64,000 nt of DNA from CAWEQW01 sp963811365. GTDB taxonomy: Bacteria; Actinomycetota; Actinomycetes; Propionibacteriales; Nocardioidaceae. Of this stretch, positions 60,075-64,000 are shown piece by piece. The stretch spans positions 62,001 to 126,000 of the forward strand of contig CAWEQW010000006.1 of the NCBI GenBank assembly GCA_963811365.1, read 5' to 3'. Position 1 is the first letter of the stretch. The number at the start of each line of letters is the position of its first letter. The position numbers and the translations under genes were made by a program. The notes beneath the pieces are model-generated. The model was given only the letters and a program-made list of their open reading frames with translations. It was not told the origin of the DNA and made no database searches.

Positions 60075-61235
60075 TCAGCCCCGCAGTCCCCGCAGACCCC
60101 GCAGACCCCGCAGTCTCCGCAGACCCCGCAACCGATGCTCGGCGACGTGGGTGAACGCGCGCAGCGAGGTCCGGAACGGCACCGGCACGCCCGCGAGCCG
60201 CCCGTCCCACGACGGCTGCTGGACCCACGACGGGTCGCTCGCCTCGCGCGCCGAGGGCCACCCGGCCTCCTCGGTCAGCGCGACCAGGAGGGCCTCGCGC
60301 ACCGGTAGGAACGGCACCCCGTCGTCGGCCAGGCGGTGCTCCGGGTCGCAGACCATGTCGTGGCGCAGGCTCTGGATCAGGGCGCCGGCCGTCCGGTACG
60401 GCGCCGCCGAGACCAGGCCGGCCGCGACCGCCGTGCCGACTCCCTCCAGCGCCCTGCCGACCCCTCCAGCGCCTGCCGACCCCTCCAGCGCCCTGCCCGA
60501 GGCGCCGAGCGACACCACAGTGGCCGGGACAGGCACCACCACCTGCGCGCGTCGGAGTCCGGCAAGCTCGCAGTAGAGGGCGACGAGCTCGGGATAGGTC
60601 AACACGTCCGGCCCGCCCAGGTCGACATGCCCGGCCCGGTCCCGCTCCTCCAGCGCCCGGGCGAGGACCCGGACCACGTCCGCCACCGCGACCGGCTGCA
60701 CCCTCGAGCGCAGCCACCCCGGCACCGGGCGCACGAGCAACGACTCGGCCGTCTGCCGGATGATCTCGTAGGGGGTCGACCCGGCGCCGATCACCACCCC
60801 GGCCCGCACCGACAGGGTGGCGGCGGACCCGGTGGCGAGGATCTCCTCCACCTCGAGCCGCGAGGCGAGATGCGGCGAGAGCCGTTCCCGCGGCACGTCC
60901 GGCACGAGCCCGGACAGGTACACCACCCGCGGGATGGCGAGGTCCGTCACGACGTCCCGCACCACGGTCGCCGCGGCCCGGTCCCGGGTCTCGAACCGCG
61001 TCCGGTCGAGGGAGTGGACCAGGTAGCACACGGCGTCGCAGCCCTCGGCCGCCCTCCGCACGGCCGTCTCGTCGGTCGCGTCCATGCGGCGCCACGCGAC
61101 GCGGGCACCCCAGAGATACCGGCTCGGGACCGGCGGCGAGCTGGACGACGCCACCACGTCGTGGCCGCGCCGCAGCAGCTCGGGCACCAGCCGCGAGCCG
61201 ATGTAGCCGGTCGCGCCGGCGACGAGGATCCGCAT
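60075..61235 (-). CDS. NAD(P)H-binding (atypical SDR) protein
   Basis: A 386-residue protein. The Rossmann motif MRILVAGATGYIGSRLVPELLRRGHDVVASSSS opens the SDR-like fold typical of DUF2867/NmrA-like actinobacterial proteins; AEGCDAVCYLVHSL and VVYLSGLVPDV follow, with VDLGGPDVLTYPELVALY later. The C-terminal region has repeats (GRALEG-type near residue 250 and a final run of LRGLR). Role unknown; possibly a quinone or nucleotide-sugar reductase. The true start is ATG 61235. Confidence 0.83.
   Translation of the reverse strand: MRILVAGATGYIGSRLVPELLRRGHDVVASSSSPPVPSRYLWGARVAWRRMDATDETAVRRAAEGCDAVCYLVHSLDRTRFETRDRAAATVVRDVVTDLAIPRVVYLSGLVPDVPRERLSPHLASRLEVEEILATGSAATLSVRAGVVIGAGSTPYEIIRQTAESLLVRPVPGWLRSRVQPVAVADVVRVLARALEERDRAGHVDLGGPDVLTYPELVALYCELAGLRRAQVVVPVPATVVSLGASGRALEGSAGAGGVGRALEGVGTAVAAGLVSAAPYRTAGALIQSLRHDMVCDPEHRLADDGVPFLPVREALLVALTEEAGWPSAREASDPSWVQQPSWDGRLAGVPVPFRTSLRAFTHVAEHRLRGLRRLRGLRGLRGLRG
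60078..60131. repeat. 9-nt tandem repeat, six copies
   Basis: The unit ACCCCGCAG (with small changes) is repeated six times at the 3' end of the NAD(P)-binding gene, encoding the C-terminal LRGLRRLRGLRG-type run. Being a multiple of three, copy-number change would keep the frame, so this end can vary by slippage. Confidence 0.8.
60442..60499. repeat. Imperfect ~20-nt tandem repeat, three copies
   Basis: CCCTCCAGCGCCCTGCCGA is repeated three times with single-base length differences (units of about 20, 19 and 21 nt on the coding strand, sum 60). The coding frame of the NAD(P)-binding protein is kept overall (GRALEGS, AGAGGV, GRALEGV), because the offsets cancel. Confidence 0.65.
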
Positions 61236-61343
61236 CGCGGCCAGTGTGGCAGCGCTCCGTCGAGATCCGGCCGTGGGCATGGAGCCGCAGCGGCGCGATC
61301 GAGTCGATCCGCCGTCCGGACGGAGGGTGCAGGCGCGCGCGCA

Positions 61344-62615
61344 TCACGTCCGCCTGGTGAAGCGGACGGTGCCGACCGGATCGATGCGATGTCGGAACCG
61401 CGAGTCGTGGGCCCGTCGATGGTGGAACCCACACAGCGGGACCGCGTTCGCCACGGACGTCGGCCCGCCTGCGGACCACGGCTGGACGTGGTGGATCTCG
61501 GACCAGGCGAACGGGCGTTCGCAACCTTCGGCGGCGCAGGTGTCGTGGGCAAGGGCGAGGGCGCGGCGCATCGCCTCGGTGTGCAGCCGCCGGGTGCGGC
61601 CGAGGTCGAGGGGCTGCGACTCGCCGCCCAGCACGGCCGGGAGGATGCCGGCGCCGCAGGCCAGCCGTCGTGCCTGGCCGGCGGAGATGCGGGCCCCGGT
61701 GTCGAGACCCGCCGAGGCGAGCCCGTCGAGGAGCCTCTGGTGGTCGAGGGTGACCAGCACCGTCGCGGAGACGGGACCGAGCCGGTCGGTTGGCAGGTGC
61801 TCGAGCAGCTCGCAGAAGCCGCTGCCGAGTCGTTCCGACCAGTTCAACGTCGGCCCGTCGCCTGGAAGACTGTCGTCGCGCACCAGCGCTCCGTCCGGGT
61901 TGCGGTTCCAGCGGCGCGGTGCGGTCAGGCGTTCGAGGGCGGTGCGCAGCAGGTGCCCGTGGAGCTCCGGAACCACGAAACGGCCCGTGCAGGTGCCGTC
62001 GCCACGGTCGTGCAGGGTCAGCCAGCACTCGTTCTCGGCGCGCTGCTCCTCGGCGTTCAGCTGAGCGGCCTCGTGCCGGTCCGCGACCGCGGCGGAGAAG
62101 ACGGCGGCCATCCGGCGGGCCACCTGCCGCAGCCGTCCCGGCTCGAGCCCCGCGGCGGCCTTGGCGACGAGCTCCCGCTCCGCCTCGGCGCGCTGCTCGG
62201 GGGCCACCTCGAGTGGGAGGGTCTCGGCGGCCCGGACGATGATCCGCGCCTGGTCCTCGCCGATCGAGCCGCTCGCGAACGCGGCCTTGGTCGCGGGGTA
62301 GCGCTCCTGCAGCATCTGCGCCAGCCAGAGCCCACCGGTCACGACGGCGCGGCTGGTGCCGGTCAGCCGGGCGGCCCACGCGTCCGTCCCGGTGAACGCG
62401 TGCCGCGCGGCGACCTCGCGCCGATCCGCCTCGGCCAGCAGCGCGAGCCGCAGCGCTGCGACCTGGGCCGACAGCGCCGCGACCGACTCCACCGCTCCAG
62501 CAAGCTCCGCGTCGCCGAGCACGTCGAGCAGGTCCGACGCGGTGGTGACCGCGGCCCGGGCAGCGGCCAGCTCCCCCACCACCGGGGCCGCCTCCCCACG
62601 CACCAACGTCGTCAC
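61344..62615 (-). CDS. DUF222 and HNH endonuclease domain protein
   Basis: A 423-residue protein. DUF222 occupies the first ~300 residues (ELAAARAAVTTASDLLDVLG, VTGGLWLAQMLQERYPATKAAFASGSIGEDQARIIVRA, GLDTGARISAGQARRLACGA). The C-terminal HNH nuclease motif is CAAEGCERPFAWSEIHHVQPWSAGGPTSVANAVPLCGFHHRRAH. Such genes occur in many copies in actinomycetes and often behave like mobile or selfish elements. GTG 62615 is the likely start. Confidence 0.92.
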   Translation of the reverse strand: MTTLVRGEAAPVVGELAAARAAVTTASDLLDVLGDAELAGAVESVAALSAQVAALRLALLAEADRREVAARHAFTGTDAWAARLTGTSRAVVTGGLWLAQMLQERYPATKAAFASGSIGEDQARIIVRAAETLPLEVAPEQRAEAERELVAKAAAGLEPGRLRQVARRMAAVFSAAVADRHEAAQLNAEEQRAENECWLTLHDRGDGTCTGRFVVPELHGHLLRTALERLTAPRRWNRNPDGALVRDDSLPGDGPTLNWSERLGSGFCELLEHLPTDRLGPVSATVLVTLDHQRLLDGLASAGLDTGARISAGQARRLACGAGILPAVLGGESQPLDLGRTRRLHTEAMRRALALAHDTCAAEGCERPFAWSEIHHVQPWSAGGPTSVANAVPLCGFHHRRAHDSRFRHRIDPVGTVRFTRRT

Positions 62616-62757
62616 ACCGAGAACTCTCCCGGCCCCCACCGACAAGAAGCAGGACGCGAGTCGAGCTGTGCACAGCCACCGTCGGATCGGCTGAGGACGG
62701 GCACGAGGGCGTGGGCGAGAATCGGTGCGCTTGCCACCGGCCAAGGAGGGAACAAGG

Positions 62758-63321
62758 GTGCCTGCCACCACAGCTCCGACCGAGACAGCCGTGATCGTCT
62801 CGGTCCCGGCCGCCGAACCCGCCGTCGCGCAGCTGCGACGTCGCCTCGACGTGGCTGCGTCCTGGGGCGTCCCGGCGCATGTGTCGGTGCTCTACCCCTT
62901 CGTCCGTCCGGCGAACCTCGATGAGGCCGTCCTGAGCCGGCTGGGCTCCGCGCTGCGGTCGGTCCCGGCTTTCGAGTGCAGGTTCGCACGATCCGCATGG
63001 TTCGGTGACGAGGTCCTGTGGCTGGCCCCCGAGCCGGCGGAGGCCTTCCGGGACCTGTTCTCGGCGGTATGGCGGGCGTTTCCGCAGCACCCCCCCTATG
63101 GCGGACTCTTCGACGACGTCGTCCCGCACCTGACCGTCGGCGAGCGCGGGGCCGGCACCCTGGCGGAGCTTCGAGCCGCGGAGACCGCGGTCGGGCGGAA
63201 GCTGCCGTTCACTGCCCGGATCGAGCACGCCTTGCTCATCGCCGGCTCGCGGGAGCCCGACTCGTGGCGGACGGTCTGCGAGCTCCCGCTCGGCCAGCAG
63301 CGAGCGTCCCAGGCGCAATAA
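62758..63321 (+). CDS. 2'-5' RNA ligase family (2H phosphoesterase) protein
   Basis: A 187-residue protein with two catalytic H-x-S/T-x motifs, HVSVLYPF (about residue 42) and HLTVGE (about residue 123), the hallmark of the 2H phosphoesterase superfamily. It may act on 2',3'-cyclic phosphates of RNA or nucleotides. GTG 62758 is preceded by AAGGAGG at 8-nt spacing. The following gene on the same strand is a phosphotransferase. Confidence 0.88.
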   Translation: MPATTAPTETAVIVSVPAAEPAVAQLRRRLDVAASWGVPAHVSVLYPFVRPANLDEAVLSRLGSALRSVPAFECRFARSAWFGDEVLWLAPEPAEAFRDLFSAVWRAFPQHPPYGGLFDDVVPHLTVGERGAGTLAELRAAETAVGRKLPFTARIEHALLIAGSREPDSWRTVCELPLGQQRASQAQ

Positions 63322-63352
63322 CCCGTGGCGACCCGGCCGCCCTCCCCCGACA

Positions 63353-64000
63353 ATGACCGGCGTGGAGGACGTGCAGGTCGTGGTCGCCCATCAGGAGCGC
63401 GCGACCCTCCGGGTAGCAGACGTGTTCCTGAAGATCGACGCCGACCAGGCGAACACCGACGTCGAGGTCGAAGCGATGAGAGTGGCTCCGGTGCCGACTC
63501 CGGAGGTCCTCTGGCGGACGCCGCCCGTCCTCGCGCTCGCTGCCCTCCCGGGGACGGCCCTCGGCCGCCTCGGCGAGCCGTCGACCGCGTCCGCGGCGGC
63601 GTGGGTGGCGGCGGGTGCCGCCGTACGGGTCCTGCACGACGCACCGCTCCCGTCCTGGCCCGGGAGGAGCCTCCAGGAGAAGGCGGCGACCCTCGACAGC
63701 GAGTGCGCCTGGCTCCTGGCGAACGACCTCCTGTCCACCGATCTGGTGACGCGCAACCATCAGGTCGCCGAGGCCGCCCTCCGACCCTGGGAACCGGTGT
63801 TCATGCACGGCGACCTGCAGGTCGCCCACGTGTTCGTCGACGGGGAGGAGGTCACCGGCGTGCTCGACTGGTCCGAGGCGGGTCGAGGCGATGCGATGTA
63901 CGATCTCGCGATCCTGACGCTCGGCCATCCCGAGCATCTCGGCGACGTGATCGCCGGCTACGGCGCCGACGTCGACGTCGAGGTGATCCGCGGATGGTGG
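63353..64000 (+). CDS. Aminoglycoside phosphotransferase family protein (partial, runs off the window)
   Basis: 216 codons are visible; the end is beyond the window. The kinase catalytic motifs are VFMHGDLQVAHVFVDGE (HGDLQ with Asp; the usual Asn is His) and VLDWSEAGRGDAMYDLAIL with the metal-binding Asp. The N-lobe is short (QVVVAHQERATLRVADVFLKID). This subgroup is common in actinomycetes and phosphorylates small molecules; resistance is not implied. The ATG at 63353 lies 31 nt after the RNA ligase gene. Confidence 0.85.
   Translation, partial: MTGVEDVQVVVAHQERATLRVADVFLKIDADQANTDVEVEAMRVAPVPTPEVLWRTPPVLALAALPGTALGRLGEPSTASAAAWVAAGAAVRVLHDAPLPSWPGRSLQEKAATLDSECAWLLANDLLSTDLVTRNHQVAEAALRPWEPVFMHGDLQVAHVFVDGEEVTGVLDWSEAGRGDAMYDLAILTLGHPEHLGDVIAGYGADVDVEVIRGWW

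Noticed and set aside
58906..63318. A 1470-codon open frame on the minus strand
   Set aside because: It is low-complexity Arg/Gly/Ala sequence antisense or out of frame to clear genes (cytochrome b partner, HNH protein, RNA ligase), as expected from very high GC.

Overview
The window is very GC-rich DNA with dense, short-spaced operons, many GTG starts and frequent ATGA or GTGA stop/start overlaps. That organisation, together with actinobacterial families (ANTAR protein, split lycopene cyclase CrtYc/CrtYd, DUF222-HNH protein, PASTA penicillin-binding protein, MerR-DICT regulator), points to a pigmented high-GC actinomycete. A Nocardioides-like (Propionibacteriales) host is my best guess, but the window alone does not prove it.

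Layout. 0-7 kb: a decayed sulfatase, an IclR regulator, a glycolate oxidase operon (glcD-glcE-glcF) and an alpha/beta hydrolase. 7-13.4 kb: a small protein behind an SOS-like box, two MFS transporters, a BBE-type FAD oxidase with a frameshift, a MaoC-like hydratase, a DedA-like stub overlapping an orphan receiver protein, and an ANTAR protein. 13.5-18.3 kb: a secreted beta-propeller, a class A penicillin-binding protein with two frameshifts, and a broken secreted-protein gene. 18.4-26.8 kb: a carotenoid locus, with a divergent MerR-DICT regulator and crtE-crtB-crtI-(35-codon ORF)-crtYc-crtYd-P450-glycosyltransferase-acyltransferase. These genes should make a cyclic C40 carotenoid that is hydroxylated, glycosylated and acylated. 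27.4 kb: tRNA-Lys with an integrase remnant. 28-35.5 kb: SDR, GH15, cupin, lipoprotein, sulfotransferase-like, ScyD/ScyE-like and DinB-like genes. 35.5-39.2 kb: a three-subunit molybdenum aldehyde/xanthine oxidase. 39.5-46.4 kb: a ChaB-like protein, two transporters, a small membrane protein and a large GAF/PAS/SpoIIE phosphatase. 46.8-53.2 kb: an oxidoreductase, a small protein and a group 3b-type NiFe hydrogenase operon in the order hydB-cNMP-hydG-hydD-hydA-protease. 53.4-60 kb: a secreted glycosidase, a P-type ATPase, a Cys-containing helix-turn-helix regulator and a three-gene cytochrome b module. 60-64 kb: an NAD(P)-binding protein, a DUF222-HNH protein, a 2'-5' RNA ligase-like protein and a truncated phosphotransferase.

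The most unusual signal is a family of 94-96 nt hairpin elements in the first 18.4 kb. There are four complete copies and one arm cut by the window edge. Each has conserved ~24-nt arms and a loop of constant length (45-46 nt) but variable sequence, and each lies 0-20 nt beyond a stop codon. Two gene remnants sit exactly between neighbouring elements. I could not identify this family. Several otherwise intact genes carry one-base frameshifts, some in C/G runs, so sequencing error must be excluded before calling them dead.
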